A stretch of DNA of 51,343 nt, from contig CACFZB010000003.1 in NCBI GenBank assembly GCA_902570715.1, positions 1-51,343 of the forward strand, in the 5' to 3' direction. A program made the position numbers and the translations under genes. Under the pieces are notes generated by a model that saw only the letters and a program-made list of their open reading frames with translations, made no database searches and had not been told where the DNA came from. Positions 9,224 to 16,490 of the stretch are shown in pieces. How positions within the stretch are numbered: position 1 is the stretch's first letter; every line of letters begins with the position of its first letter. This DNA is from an uncultured Pelagibacteraceae bacterium. GTDB lineage: Bacteria > Pseudomonadota > Alphaproteobacteria > Pelagibacterales > Pelagibacteraceae.

Positions 9224-9660
9224 TGGTTAAAGTTTTAATAAAAAAATTAAATCCCTTAGCTAAATTACCTGTATATAAAACAAATGGTGCATCTGGTATG
9301 GATTTAATGGCTTGCATAGAAGAATCTATTAATTTAAAACCAGGTAAATCTTGTATTATTCCAACTGGATTATCGGTTGCATTTTCAAAAGAATATGAAA
9401 TCCAAATTAGACCAAGATCTGGATTAGCAGCAAAAAATAATATTAGTATTTTAAATACTCCTGGAACAATTGATAGTGATTATAGAGGTGAACTAAAAAT
9501 TATTTTATTCAATCATGGTGATGAAAATTTTATAATCAATAACAATGATAGAATTGCTCAAATGGTTTTAACTCCAATTATTAAGATTAATTTGGAAGAA
9601 ACAAATGAACTTCCAGAATCAATAAGAGGTGAAGGAGGTTTCGGATCAACCGGTAAATGA
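9223..9660 (+). CDS. dut: deoxyuridine 5'-triphosphate nucleotidohydrolase
   Basis: Trimeric dUTPase that hydrolyses dUTP to dUMP, keeping uracil out of DNA and supplying dTMP synthesis. The 145 residues contain the five family motifs, including GASGMDLMA, RPRSGLA, GTIDSDYRGELKI, RIAQMVL and the C-terminal arm RGEGGFGSTG. Nothing appears to be missing. It overlaps coaBC by one base upstream and the MoeB-like gene by 4 bp (ATGA) downstream, consistent with a coupled operon. Confidence 0.97.
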   Translation: MVKVLIKKLNPLAKLPVYKTNGASGMDLMACIEESINLKPGKSCIIPTGLSVAFSKEYEIQIRPRSGLAAKNNISILNTPGTIDSDYRGELKIILFNHGDENFIINNNDRIAQMVLTPIIKINLEETNELPESIRGEGGFGSTGK

Positions 9661-10394
9661 TGAGCCGTTTGGATAAATCTCAAATAGAAAGATATTCAAG
9701 ACAATTGGTTCTTAAAAACATAGGACCGAAAGGGCAAAAAAAAATTTTTTTTTCTAAGATTTTGATTGTAGGTGTTGGTGGTTTAGGCTGTCCTGCTGCA
9801 GAAAATTTAGTAAGAGCTGGTGTTGGAACTATTGGTTTAATAGATAATGATATCGTTAATCTTTCAAACATTCACAGACAAAGTTTATTTAATTCAAAAG
9901 ATTTAAAAAAATCAAAAGTTAGTGTAGCAGCAAAAAAACTAAAACAAATAAATCCAAAAACAAAAATTAAAACTTATAAATCAAGACTAAACAATAATAA
10001 TATTGAAAAAATAATTCAAGGATATGAACTTATCATTGATGGCTCCGATAATTTTCAAACAAAATTCTTGATAAACGATTATTGTGTTAAATTAAAAAAG
10101 AAATTAATCACTGGTGCTATCAGTAAATTTGATGGACATATATTTACTTTTGATTTTAAAGACAAAAAAACAGCTTCCTTGAGAAATTTTTATCAAGAAA
10201 AAGAAATTTCTGATGATATCTTAAGTTGTGAATTTGAGGGGGTCCTTGGAACTACTGCATCAATGGTAGGAGCTATTCAAGCAAATGAGACAATTAAAAT
10301 GATAATTGGAATTGGCCAAAATTTAAAAAATCAAATATTAATTATAGATCTATTAAATCTTAATTTTAGAAAAGTTAAATTTCAAAAGAGATAA
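9657..10394 (+). CDS. MoeB/ThiF/HesA family ubiquitin-like-protein activating enzyme
   Basis: E1-like enzyme that adenylates the C-terminus of a sulfur-carrier protein such as MoaD or ThiS. The 245 residues start with the family signature RYSRQLVL and have the nucleotide loop GVGGLGCPAAENL, DNDIVNLSNIHRQ and DGSDNFQTKFLIND. The only cysteines are in GLGC, DYC and LSCEFEGVLG. The paired CxxC zinc ligands of classical MoeB are not visible and there is no rhodanese domain. Whether it serves molybdopterin or thiamine cannot be decided from this window. The start could be 9657 or 9660, and the 9657 ATG gives the 4 bp ATGA overlap with dut. Confidence 0.85.
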   Translation: MMSRLDKSQIERYSRQLVLKNIGPKGQKKIFFSKILIVGVGGLGCPAAENLVRAGVGTIGLIDNDIVNLSNIHRQSLFNSKDLKKSKVSVAAKKLKQINPKTKIKTYKSRLNNNNIEKIIQGYELIIDGSDNFQTKFLINDYCVKLKKKLITGAISKFDGHIFTFDFKDKKTASLRNFYQEKEISDDILSCEFEGVLGTTASMVGAIQANETIKMIIGIGQNLKNQILIIDLLNLNFRKVKFQKR

Positions 10395-10405
10395 AACATA
10401 AATAA

Positions 10406-10852
10406 ATGATGAAAAACTTTCTCCTTTTAATTTTAATTTTATTTTTTATACCATTTCATACTTTTTCTGATGAAACCTTCCTTTCATTAAAGAAAAATAA
10501 AGTCAATGTCAGATATGGTCCAAGTCTTGAGTCTCCAATTAAATATATTTATAAAAAAATTAATTTACCAATTAAACAAATAGATCAAAAAGAAAATTGG
10601 CGAAGAATTATAGATTCTAAAAATAATAGTGGATGGATACACTTATCTCAATTAAAAAAAATTAATTCAATAATAACTCTTGAAGATAAAATTTTATTTA
10701 AAGATCCCTCAAATTTTTCAAAACCATTAGCCAACATTAAAAAAGGAAGACTTTTGATAATTAAAAGGTGTGATAGTGAATGGTGTAAAATAGAAACTGA
10801 AAATTTTAAAGGTTGGATTAAAAAAAATAATGTGTGGGGGTTAATTAAATAA
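10406..10852 (+). CDS. secreted SH3b-domain protein
   Basis: A 148-residue protein with an N-terminal signal peptide (hydrophobic LLLILILFFIPFHTFS, likely cleaved after about residue 21). Two bacterial SH3-like repeats follow, the first around NVRYGPSLESPIKY to SGWIHLSQL and the second around WCKIETENFKGWIKK. Such domains usually bind cell-wall or protein ligands in the periplasm. The specific partner is unknown. The start may be the second ATG at 10409. It ends the ubiE operon and overlaps the convergent DUF3501 gene by 8 bp at their 3' ends. Confidence 0.8.
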   Translation: MMKNFLLLILILFFIPFHTFSDETFLSLKKNKVNVRYGPSLESPIKYIYKKINLPIKQIDQKENWRRIIDSKNNSGWIHLSQLKKINSIITLEDKILFKDPSNFSKPLANIKKGRLLIIKRCDSEWCKIETENFKGWIKKNNVWGLIK

Positions 10853-11444
10853 AATCTGCGGATAAAGATTTTATAGTTTCAGAATTTAATTTTGTAGAAT
10901 GAGAATATTGACTATGATCAATTCCTATTTCTACCATTGAAGATTTTTTTTTAAAATTTTGGATTTGTTCATCATTAAAATGAAAATGAATGAATTGAAC
11001 TGATGATGCCTTACCTTCAGCTGAAGTTCTATCAACATCCTCCTCTGGTACTGCTTTAATTATTGCATCATTAACTTTCAAATATACTTTTTCCTCGATA
11101 CCGCCAACTTTCCCTAAAAAAGCTGCTCTAGAAATTGGGTTATCTATCTCAAACATTAAAGTTGCTGTTAATTCTTTGCCGTTAGGAACCAAAGGGTTAT
11201 ATGCTAGTAACTCATCTTTTAATTGTTCGTCTCCTCCTTTTTCAATATATAACATTTCTTGTACCTGAGCCAACATTGTCTCAAAGCTTTCAAAATAAAA
11301 TGTTGCATAAGGTCCAAGTGGTATTCTTCTATTTTTTTTAAATTCAACAATTTTTTTTCTCAATTCTTTTCTTTGAGTTGTGTAAATATCCAACGGCATA
11401 ATATCTTCCTTGCTTATTATTCTTTTCTCACGGGGCATAATCAT
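10845..11444 (-). CDS. DUF3501 family protein
   Basis: A 199-residue soluble protein matching, from memory, the DUF3501 family, with EDIMPLDIYTTQRKELRKK near the start and PLGPYATFYFESFETMLAQ following. It has no predicted membrane segment and no cysteine cluster. Its biochemical role is not known to me. The ATG overlaps the stop of the Fe-S oxidoreductase gene by 4 bp (ATGA), so they are coupled. In Proteobacteria this family commonly travels with that oxidoreductase and rubrerythrin, which suggests a shared iron or peroxide function. An alternative start two codons in (MPREKR) is possible. Confidence 0.8.
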   Translation of the reverse strand: MIMPREKRIISKEDIMPLDIYTTQRKELRKKIVEFKKNRRIPLGPYATFYFESFETMLAQVQEMLYIEKGGDEQLKDELLAYNPLVPNGKELTATLMFEIDNPISRAAFLGKVGGIEEKVYLKVNDAIIKAVPEEDVDRTSAEGKASSVQFIHFHFNDEQIQNFKKKSSMVEIGIDHSQYSHSTKLNSETIKSLSADFI

Positions 11445-12772
11445 AACCTATAACTTTTAGCCATCAATTCGATAGGATGTAGTGCCTCATCATTTGCAAT
11501 ATTAGTGTCAGCTTCTAACTGTTTTAAATGTTTACCTGCCAAAGGACAATCAGATGCCATATATTTATTATTTTTTGTTTTTATTTGTCTTGCAGTTGGA
11601 CGGCCAACTTTCACAGCTAATTTATGTGTATCTTTCATAACACCAAACGTTCCCCCATGACCCGCACATCTTTCAACTACATCTATTTTTATATTAGGAA
11701 TTAATTTAAGCATATCTCTCGCTTTAATTCCCATATTTTGAGCTCTTGCGTGACACGCATGGTGAACAGTAACTCCACCATCTATTTCCTGTAAACCATC
11801 AGCTAATCCCTCATTGTTCGAAATATTAACTACGTATTCATCAATATCCATCACATTTGCTGACAATTTCTTTATATTTTCATCGTTAGGAAGCAAAAGT
11901 GGCCATTCAAATTTTAACATTAAACCACAACTAGCTGTAAGAGTGACTACTTTATAACCTTTATCTATCCATTCTATTAAATCTTTCGAAACTTTTTTGG
12001 CTTGCTCAACTACTTTTGGTAAATCAGCTTGTTCTAAGAAAGGCATTCCACAACAACCAGGATAAGCTTCTTGAACCTCAACCCCATTTTTTTTTAATAC
12101 TTTTAAAGCTGCAACACCAGTATTTTTTTTGTTAAAGTTTACAAAACAAGTTGAATAAATAACAACTTTTCTATCACTTATATTATTTTTATAATCTATT
12201 TTATTAATATTTTTTTTAAAAAAACTTGAAAAAGTTTCAGAATTATATTTCGGCAGTTGAACTCTTAAATCTATGCCCGCAATGATTTCCAATACTTTTC
12301 GAAAAAATTTGCTTTTAATGCTGGATAACCAATTTATTAGAACCGAAAACATTATTCCTATTTTTGAATTCCTATCTATTTCAGCTAATTGTCTGGGAAC
12401 AACAGGTAATTTACCCTGTTTTTTTTGTGCCGTTCTGTATCTCAACATTAAATGAGGAAAATCTAAGTCAAAATCATGAGGAGGAACATATGGACACTTC
12501 GTCATAAAGCACATATCACATAAAGTACAAGCATCAACAACAGGTGCAAATTGTTCACTAGATAAACTTTCTACATCCTCATTCTTAGACTCATCAATCA
12601 TATCAAATAGTTTTGGAAACGAGTCACAAAGATTAAAGCACCTTCTGCAGCCATGGCAAATGTCAAACACTCTTCTCATCTCGGCATCTAATTTTTCTGG
12701 ATTTAAAAAATCCGGATTTTCGAAATCTATTGGATGTCTAATAGGTGCTTCTGTGCTTCCCTCTTTGCTCAT
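11441..12772 (-). CDS. Fe-S oxidoreductase with two 4Fe-4S motifs and two CCG domains (GlpC/HdrB-like)
   Basis: A 443-residue electron-transfer protein. The N-terminal third holds two ferredoxin-type motifs, CHGCRRCFNLC and CTLCDMCFMTKCP, each binding a 4Fe-4S cluster. Two CCG (cysteine-rich) domains follow, with PGCCGMPF in the first and HHACHARAQ then CAGHGG in the second. This is the architecture of GlpC and HdrB/D. Because it lies between rubrerythrin and DUF3501 rather than with glpA, glycerol-3-phosphate dehydrogenase activity is unlikely. My inference is that it feeds electrons to the rubrerythrin, which lacks a rubredoxin domain of its own. Confidence 0.85.
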   Translation of the reverse strand: MSKEGSTEAPIRHPIDFENPDFLNPEKLDAEMRRVFDICHGCRRCFNLCDSFPKLFDMIDESKNEDVESLSSEQFAPVVDACTLCDMCFMTKCPYVPPHDFDLDFPHLMLRYRTAQKKQGKLPVVPRQLAEIDRNSKIGIMFSVLINWLSSIKSKFFRKVLEIIAGIDLRVQLPKYNSETFSSFFKKNINKIDYKNNISDRKVVIYSTCFVNFNKKNTGVAALKVLKKNGVEVQEAYPGCCGMPFLEQADLPKVVEQAKKVSKDLIEWIDKGYKVVTLTASCGLMLKFEWPLLLPNDENIKKLSANVMDIDEYVVNISNNEGLADGLQEIDGGVTVHHACHARAQNMGIKARDMLKLIPNIKIDVVERCAGHGGTFGVMKDTHKLAVKVGRPTARQIKTKNNKYMASDCPLAGKHLKQLEADTNIANDEALHPIELMAKSYRL

Positions 12773-12796
12773 ATTTGATAATAAAAGTTAGAATTT

Positions 12797-12819
12797 TAGT
12801 GGGCAAAATTTGCCCACTA
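12797..12819 (-). terminator. hairpin after rubrerythrin
   Basis: TAGTGGGCAAA and TTTGCCCACTA form a perfect 11 bp palindrome around one central base, so the realistic hairpin is a GC-rich GTGGGC stem with an A/T loop. It lies 12 bp past the rubrerythrin stop and 24 bp before the Fe-S oxidoreductase start. The U-rich tail after the stem on the minus strand is weak (AAAATTC, then TAACTTTTATT). It may be a partial terminator that gives more rubrerythrin mRNA than downstream mRNA, or a 3'-end stabiliser. Confidence 0.65.
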
Positions 12820-12830
12820 AATAATTTCGA

Positions 12831-13247
12831 TTAGCTAATAGATTCTAAAGTTTTTTGGAATTTACCAGCGTGAGATTTTTCAGCTTTTGCTAATGTTTCA
12901 AACCAATCAGCAATCTCTTCAAATCCTTCTTCTCTTGCAGTTTTTGCCATACCTGGATACATGTCTGTGTATTCATGTGTTTCACCAGCTACAGCTGACT
13001 CTAAATTTGCTTTAGTTTCACCTATTGGCTTACCAGTTGCTGGATCACCAACTTGTTCTAAATACTCTAGGTGTCCATGAGCATGTCCAGTTTCACCTTC
13101 AGCTGTTGATCTGAAAACTGTAGCTACATCGTTGTATCCTTCAATGTCAGCCTTTTGAGCAAAGTATAGATATCTTCTATTTGCTTGACTCTCACCAGCA
13201 AATGCTGCTTTAAGATTTTCTTCTGTTTTAGTTCCTTTTAATGACAT
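12831..13247 (-). CDS. rubrerythrin without rubredoxin domain
   Basis: Ferritin-like di-iron protein of 138 residues, expected to reduce hydrogen peroxide or handle iron. The two helix-pair iron motifs are visible: AFAGESQANRRY with EGETGHAHGH, and AGETHEYTDMY with KAEKSHAGKF, giving the ExxH ligand pattern. Classical rubrerythrin is about 190 residues with a C-terminal rubredoxin (CxxC pairs). Here that domain is absent and there are no cysteines at all, so electrons must come from a partner. The gene has a strong ribosome-binding site (AAGGAG), a near-consensus promoter and an upstream Irr-box-like motif. Confidence 0.93.
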   Translation of the reverse strand: MSLKGTKTEENLKAAFAGESQANRRYLYFAQKADIEGYNDVATVFRSTAEGETGHAHGHLEYLEQVGDPATGKPIGETKANLESAVAGETHEYTDMYPGMAKTAREEGFEEIADWFETLAKAEKSHAGKFQKTLESIS

Positions 13248-13272
13248 AATAATCTCCTTATCGTTAAAAAAA

Positions 13273-13300
13273 TATATAATGATTATAAATTATATGTCAA
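13273..13300 (-). promoter_or_regulatory. rubrerythrin promoter
   Basis: On the minus strand a perfect -35 TTGACA (13300-13295) is followed after 16 bp by TATATA (13278-13273); reading TATATT instead gives 18 bp. The start of transcription would fall near 13266, leaving a leader of about 20 nt that contains the AAGGAG ribosome-binding site. This is the best sigma-70-type match I noticed in the window. Confidence 0.65.
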
Positions 13301-13303
13301 CAG

Positions 13304-13320
13304 TTTAGAATAGTTATAAT
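13304..13320. promoter_or_regulatory. candidate Irr box (iron control element) upstream of rubrerythrin
   Basis: TTTAGAA-TAG-TTATAAT has one perfect half-site of the published rhizobial ICE consensus TTTAGAA-N3-TTCTAAA and a second half-site matching at 5 of 7 positions. It lies 3 bp upstream of the rubrerythrin -35 element and next to the gene for an Irr-type regulator. A second copy with the same left half and nearly the same right half lies upstream of irr itself. Binding by Irr is inferred. Confidence 0.6.
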
Positions 13321-13349
13321 GTAGTTTTTAAGTTGTTGAAATTGCAGTA

Positions 13350-13778
13350 TTATTTTTGATTTTGATTATCACTCGCAACTTTTATTAAAACCTCGACTGA
13401 CTTAATTTTTTTTCCTGTTAAATTATTTTTTACATTAATTTTTTCAATAACGTCATTATCACAATCAATTAATTCATTTGTATCTTCATCTAGAAAGTGA
13501 TGATGGTGAGTTATGTTGGTGTCAAAATAGCTTTGGCTACTATTAATTGAAATTTCCTTAAGATGACCCTTATTTTTGAACGCATGAACAGTATTGTAAA
13601 CTGTTGCTAAGGATATTTTTTGATTAAGTTGTTCAGAAATATTTTTTGCAAGATCACTTATAGTGAAATGGAAGGTTTTATCTCTTTTAAACAATACTTC
13701 ACAAATTTTAAGCCTTTGTTTTGTAGGTCTCAAACCAGAGGATCTTAATTTATCAATAAATTCGCTGTTTTTAGGCAT
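13350..13778 (-). CDS. irr: Irr-type iron response regulator (Fur superfamily)
   Basis: A 142-residue winged-helix repressor. The DNA-binding domain has GLRPTKQRLKICEVLF and the recognition region SLATVYNTVHAFKNKG. YFDTNITHHHHF matches the Irr signature better than Fur and contains the histidine cluster linked to haem and metal sensing. Irr in Alphaproteobacteria senses haem status and controls iron genes. A separate Fur-like gene lies at 28607-29026, which supports this being the Irr paralogue. It is divergent from fabA, and an Irr-box-like motif covers its own predicted transcription start, suggesting autorepression. Confidence 0.85.
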   Translation of the reverse strand: MPKNSEFIDKLRSSGLRPTKQRLKICEVLFKRDKTFHFTISDLAKNISEQLNQKISLATVYNTVHAFKNKGHLKEISINSSQSYFDTNITHHHHFLDEDTNELIDCDNDVIEKINVKNNLTGKKIKSVEVLIKVASDNQNQK

Positions 13779-13783
13779 TCTTA

Positions 13784-13800
13784 TTTATAATAATTCTAAA
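13784..13800. promoter_or_regulatory. candidate Irr box in the irr/fabA divergent promoter region
   Basis: TTTATAA-TAA-TTCTAAA on the plus strand differs from the ICE consensus TTTAGAA-N3-TTCTAAA at a single position. On the minus strand a plausible irr promoter (TTGATT 13831-13826, 16 bp, TACATA 13809-13804) would start transcription near 13797, inside this box. A bound repressor would block irr transcription directly. Effects on the divergent fabA are possible because only 74 bp separate the genes. Confidence 0.6.
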
Positions 13801-13852
13801 CTTTATGTATATTATATTTTAATAAAATCAAGTAGAACGAAGATCAAATTTT

Positions 13853-14353
13853 ATGAAAAAAAACTCCTACTCATATGATGAGTTAATAAATTGTGGAAAT
13901 GGGGGTCTTTTTGGTCCAGGAAATGCTAAATTACCTCTTCCACCAATGCTCATGTTTGATAGAATTACAGATATTAATGATAAAAACGGTGCTTTTAATA
14001 AAGGTTCATTAAAAGCAGAATTAGACATAAAAAAAGACTTATGGTTTTTTGATTGTCATTTTAAGGAGGATCCGGTTATGCCAGGATGTCTTGGTCTAGA
14101 TGCTATGTGGCAACTAGTAGGTTTTTATTTAGGTTGGATTGGAAACCCAGGAAAAGGTCGAGCTTTAGGAGTTGGAACAGTTAAATTTACAGGTGAAGTT
14201 TTACAAAATGTAAAGTTAGTAAAATATGAAATAGATATGAAAAAAATTATGTCTCCAGGAGGCACTACAGTTGGCCTTGCTAACGGAGTGGTTTTAGCAG
14301 ATGGTAAAAAGATTTATTCTGCAGAAAGTTTAAAAGTAGGATTATTTAAATAA
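13853..14353 (+). CDS. fabA: 3-hydroxydecanoyl-ACP dehydratase/isomerase
   Basis: Introduces the cis double bond of bacterial unsaturated fatty acids by dehydrating and isomerising the C10 intermediate. The 166 residues match the family length. The active-site histidine is in [22 protein letters not shown] and the catalytic Asp in GLDAMW, both in the hot-dog fold. The N-terminal [18 protein letters not shown] is also typical. It is immediately followed by fabB (one-base TAATG overlap) and then fabI, forming a compact fatty-acid operon. Confidence 0.97.
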   Translation: MKKNSYSYDELINCGNGGLFGPGNAKLPLPPMLMFDRITDINDKNGAFNKGSLKAELDIKKDLWFFDCHFKEDPVMPGCLGLDAMWQLVGFYLGWIGNPGKGRALGVGTVKFTGEVLQNVKLVKYEIDMKKIMSPGGTTVGLANGVVLADGKKIYSAESLKVGLFK

Positions 14354-15564
14354 TGAGAAGAGTAGTTATTACAGGTTTAGGTATAGTTTCATGTTTGGGC
14401 AATAACCAGGAGGAAGTACATCAATCGCTTCTAAAATCTAAATCAGGAATATCTTATTCAGAAGAATATAAAGAACATAATCTTAAAAGTCATGTTCATG
14501 GAAAGCCAAATATAAAACTTGAAGATCATATTGACAGAAAAACCATAAGGTTCATGGGCTCAGGATCTGCTTATAATTACATAGCAATGAAAGAAGCAAT
14601 TAAAGATTCTGGATTGGATGAGCAAGAAATAAGTAATTTTAAAACTGGAATAGTAATGGGTTCGGGAGGACCGTCTATCGAAAATGTAATTTTAGCTGCT
14701 GATAAAACAAGAGCTAAAACTCCAAAATTAATGGGACCATTCATTGTTCCACGAACAATGGCCAGCACTGCCTCAGCAACACTAGCTGTTCCATTTAAAA
14801 TAAAAGGTATAAATTACACAATGAGTTCTGCATGTGCTACAAGCGGACATTGTATTGGAAACTCTATGGAATTAATTCAGATGGGTAAGCAAGATATTGT
14901 TTTTGCAGGTGGTAGTGAAGAGCTACATTGGGCTATGACAGCAATGTTTGATGCAATGACTGCATTATCGTCAAAATATAATGAAAAACCAGAAACAGCC
15001 TCAAGAGCTTATGATAAAACACGAGATGGTTTTGTTATTGCTGGAGGTGGTGGAGTGTTAGTTCTTGAGGAATATGAGCATGCCAAAGCAAGGGGTGCTA
15101 AAATATATGCAGAATTAACTGGCTATGGAGCAACATCTGATGGATACGATATGGTGGCACCATCAGGAGAGGGAGCTGTTAGATGCATGAAAATGGCAAT
15201 GGCAACTGCAAAAAATAAGATTGATTATATTAATACACACGGAACATCTACTCCAGTTGGAGATATAACAGAATTAAATGCAGTTAAAGATACTTTTGGA
15301 AATGAAATACCAAAAATTAGTTCAACAAAATCTCTATCTGGACATCCTTTAGGAGCTGCTTCTGTACACGAGGCCATTTATTGTTTAATTATGATGAAAA
15401 ATAATTTTATTGCAGGCTCAGCAAATATTAATGAAATAGATGAAGAGGCTAAAAAATTCCCAATAGTTGCAAAAACAGAAACTGGATTAACATTAAACAC
15501 TGTTATGTCAAATAGTTTTGGTTTTGGTGGAACCAATGCTGCTTTAATTTTCGAGAAGGTTTAA
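14353..15564 (+). CDS. fabB: 3-oxoacyl-ACP synthase I
   Basis: Condensing enzyme that elongates acyl-ACP and, with FabA, makes unsaturated fatty acids. The 403 residues contain the nucleophilic cysteine in SSACATSGH, the two catalytic histidines in [11 protein letters not shown] and [11 protein letters not shown], the conserved lysine in SSTKSLSGH, and the closing [14 protein letters not shown]. The assignment to FabB rather than FabF follows from the tight pairing with fabA. Length is as expected. Confidence 0.96.
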   Translation: MRRVVITGLGIVSCLGNNQEEVHQSLLKSKSGISYSEEYKEHNLKSHVHGKPNIKLEDHIDRKTIRFMGSGSAYNYIAMKEAIKDSGLDEQEISNFKTGIVMGSGGPSIENVILAADKTRAKTPKLMGPFIVPRTMASTASATLAVPFKIKGINYTMSSACATSGHCIGNSMELIQMGKQDIVFAGGSEELHWAMTAMFDAMTALSSKYNEKPETASRAYDKTRDGFVIAGGGGVLVLEEYEHAKARGAKIYAELTGYGATSDGYDMVAPSGEGAVRCMKMAMATAKNKIDYINTHGTSTPVGDITELNAVKDTFGNEIPKISSTKSLSGHPLGAASVHEAIYCLIMMKNNFIAGSANINEIDEEAKKFPIVAKTETGLTLNTVMSNSFGFGGTNAALIFEKV

Positions 15565-15567
15565 CTT

Positions 15568-16353
15568 ATGAGTTTAATGAAAGGAAAAAAAGGATTGATT
15601 ATGGGTGTTGCGAATGAAAGGTCCATTGCTTGGGGCATCTCTCAAAAATTAGCTAATGCCGGAGCTGATCTCGCATTCACATATTTAGGTGATGCTCTTA
15701 AAAAAAGAGTGGTACCATTAGCAGAAAAATTAAACTCAAAAACAACATTTAGCTGCGACGTTGAAAAAAAGGACGAAGTAGTAAAATTATTTCAAGATAT
15801 TAAATCTCAATGGGGAGAAATAGATTTTGTTGTTCACGCAGTTGCATTTTCAGATAAATCAGAATTATCAGGTGAATATTTAAATACAACAAGAGAAAAT
15901 TTTTTAAGGAGTATGTTAATTTCATGTTTTTCATTTACTGAAGTAGCAAAAGAAGCATCGAAATTAATGAAACAAGGTGGAAGCTTACTTACATTAACCT
16001 ACGAATCCTCTAAAGCTATTCCAAACTATAATGTAATGGGTGTATGTAAATCAGCATTAGAGGCAAGTGTAAAATATCTGGCCAGAGATTTAGGTACAAA
16101 GGGCATTAGGGTAAATGCAATAAGCGCAGGACCAATTAAAACACTGGCTGCTTCTGCTATTGGAGATGCAAAATTCTTATATAAATGGAATGAAGATCAT
16201 TCTTTCCTTAAAAGAAATGTAGATATCCATGATGTTGGAAATTCAGCATTATATTTACTAAGTGAGCTTGCAAACGGTGTTACTGGGGAAATTCACTATG
16301 TAGATGCTGGATATAACAAAGTTGGAATGCCTGATCCTAAAAATATAAGCTAA
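15568..16353 (+). CDS. fabI: enoyl-ACP reductase (NADH), FabI type
   Basis: Short-chain dehydrogenase fold enzyme that performs the last reduction in each fatty acid elongation cycle. The 261 residues begin with the FabI nucleotide-binding pattern GLIMGVANERSIAWGIS. The active-site tyrosine and lysine are in NYNVMGVCKSALEASVKYLA, with the usual Y-x6-K spacing, preceded by LTLTYESS. RVNAISAGPIKTLAASAI is the family's substrate loop region. It follows fabB after 3 bp. Confidence 0.96.
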   Translation: MSLMKGKKGLIMGVANERSIAWGISQKLANAGADLAFTYLGDALKKRVVPLAEKLNSKTTFSCDVEKKDEVVKLFQDIKSQWGEIDFVVHAVAFSDKSELSGEYLNTTRENFLRSMLISCFSFTEVAKEASKLMKQGGSLLTLTYESSKAIPNYNVMGVCKSALEASVKYLARDLGTKGIRVNAISAGPIKTLAASAIGDAKFLYKWNEDHSFLKRNVDIHDVGNSALYLLSELANGVTGEIHYVDAGYNKVGMPDPKNIS

Positions 16354-16367
16354 TATTAATCCAGGTT

Positions 16368-16487
16368 ATGGAAATATACGTATTATTAATTTGTATAGTA
16401 TTTGTAATTTATTATTTATTTAGACCCACCTCTAAAAGAGAAAAAGACCAATTTAATGATAAAAATAATTGGCGAGGTGGGTTTTAA
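16368..16487 (+). CDS. possible 39-residue single-span membrane protein
   Basis: An ORF too short for the track, starting ATG at 16368, 14 bp after fabI. The translation has one hydrophobic segment (YVLLICIVFVIYYLF) followed by a short charged tail ending NWRGGF. The ribosome-binding site is weak (AGG two bases before ATG). The coding sequence includes both arms of the fabI/pnp terminator hairpin, so the reading frame might be incidental to that RNA structure. I do not recognise a family. If real, it is a small inner-membrane protein co-transcribed with fabI. Confidence 0.4.
   Translation: MEIYVLLICIVFVIYYLFRPTSKREKDQFNDKNNWRGGF
16424..16482. terminator. long-loop bidirectional terminator between fabI and pnp
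   Basis: ACCCACCTC (16424-16432) and GAGGTGGGT (16474-16482) are perfect 9 bp complements, unusually GC-rich for this window, separated by 41 nt. On the plus strand the second arm is followed by TTTTAATTTTT, giving a terminator for the fab operon. On the minus strand the tail is less U-rich, but the hairpin could also cap pnp mRNA. The loop is longer than in typical intrinsic terminators. Confidence 0.6.
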
Positions 16488-16490
16488 TTT

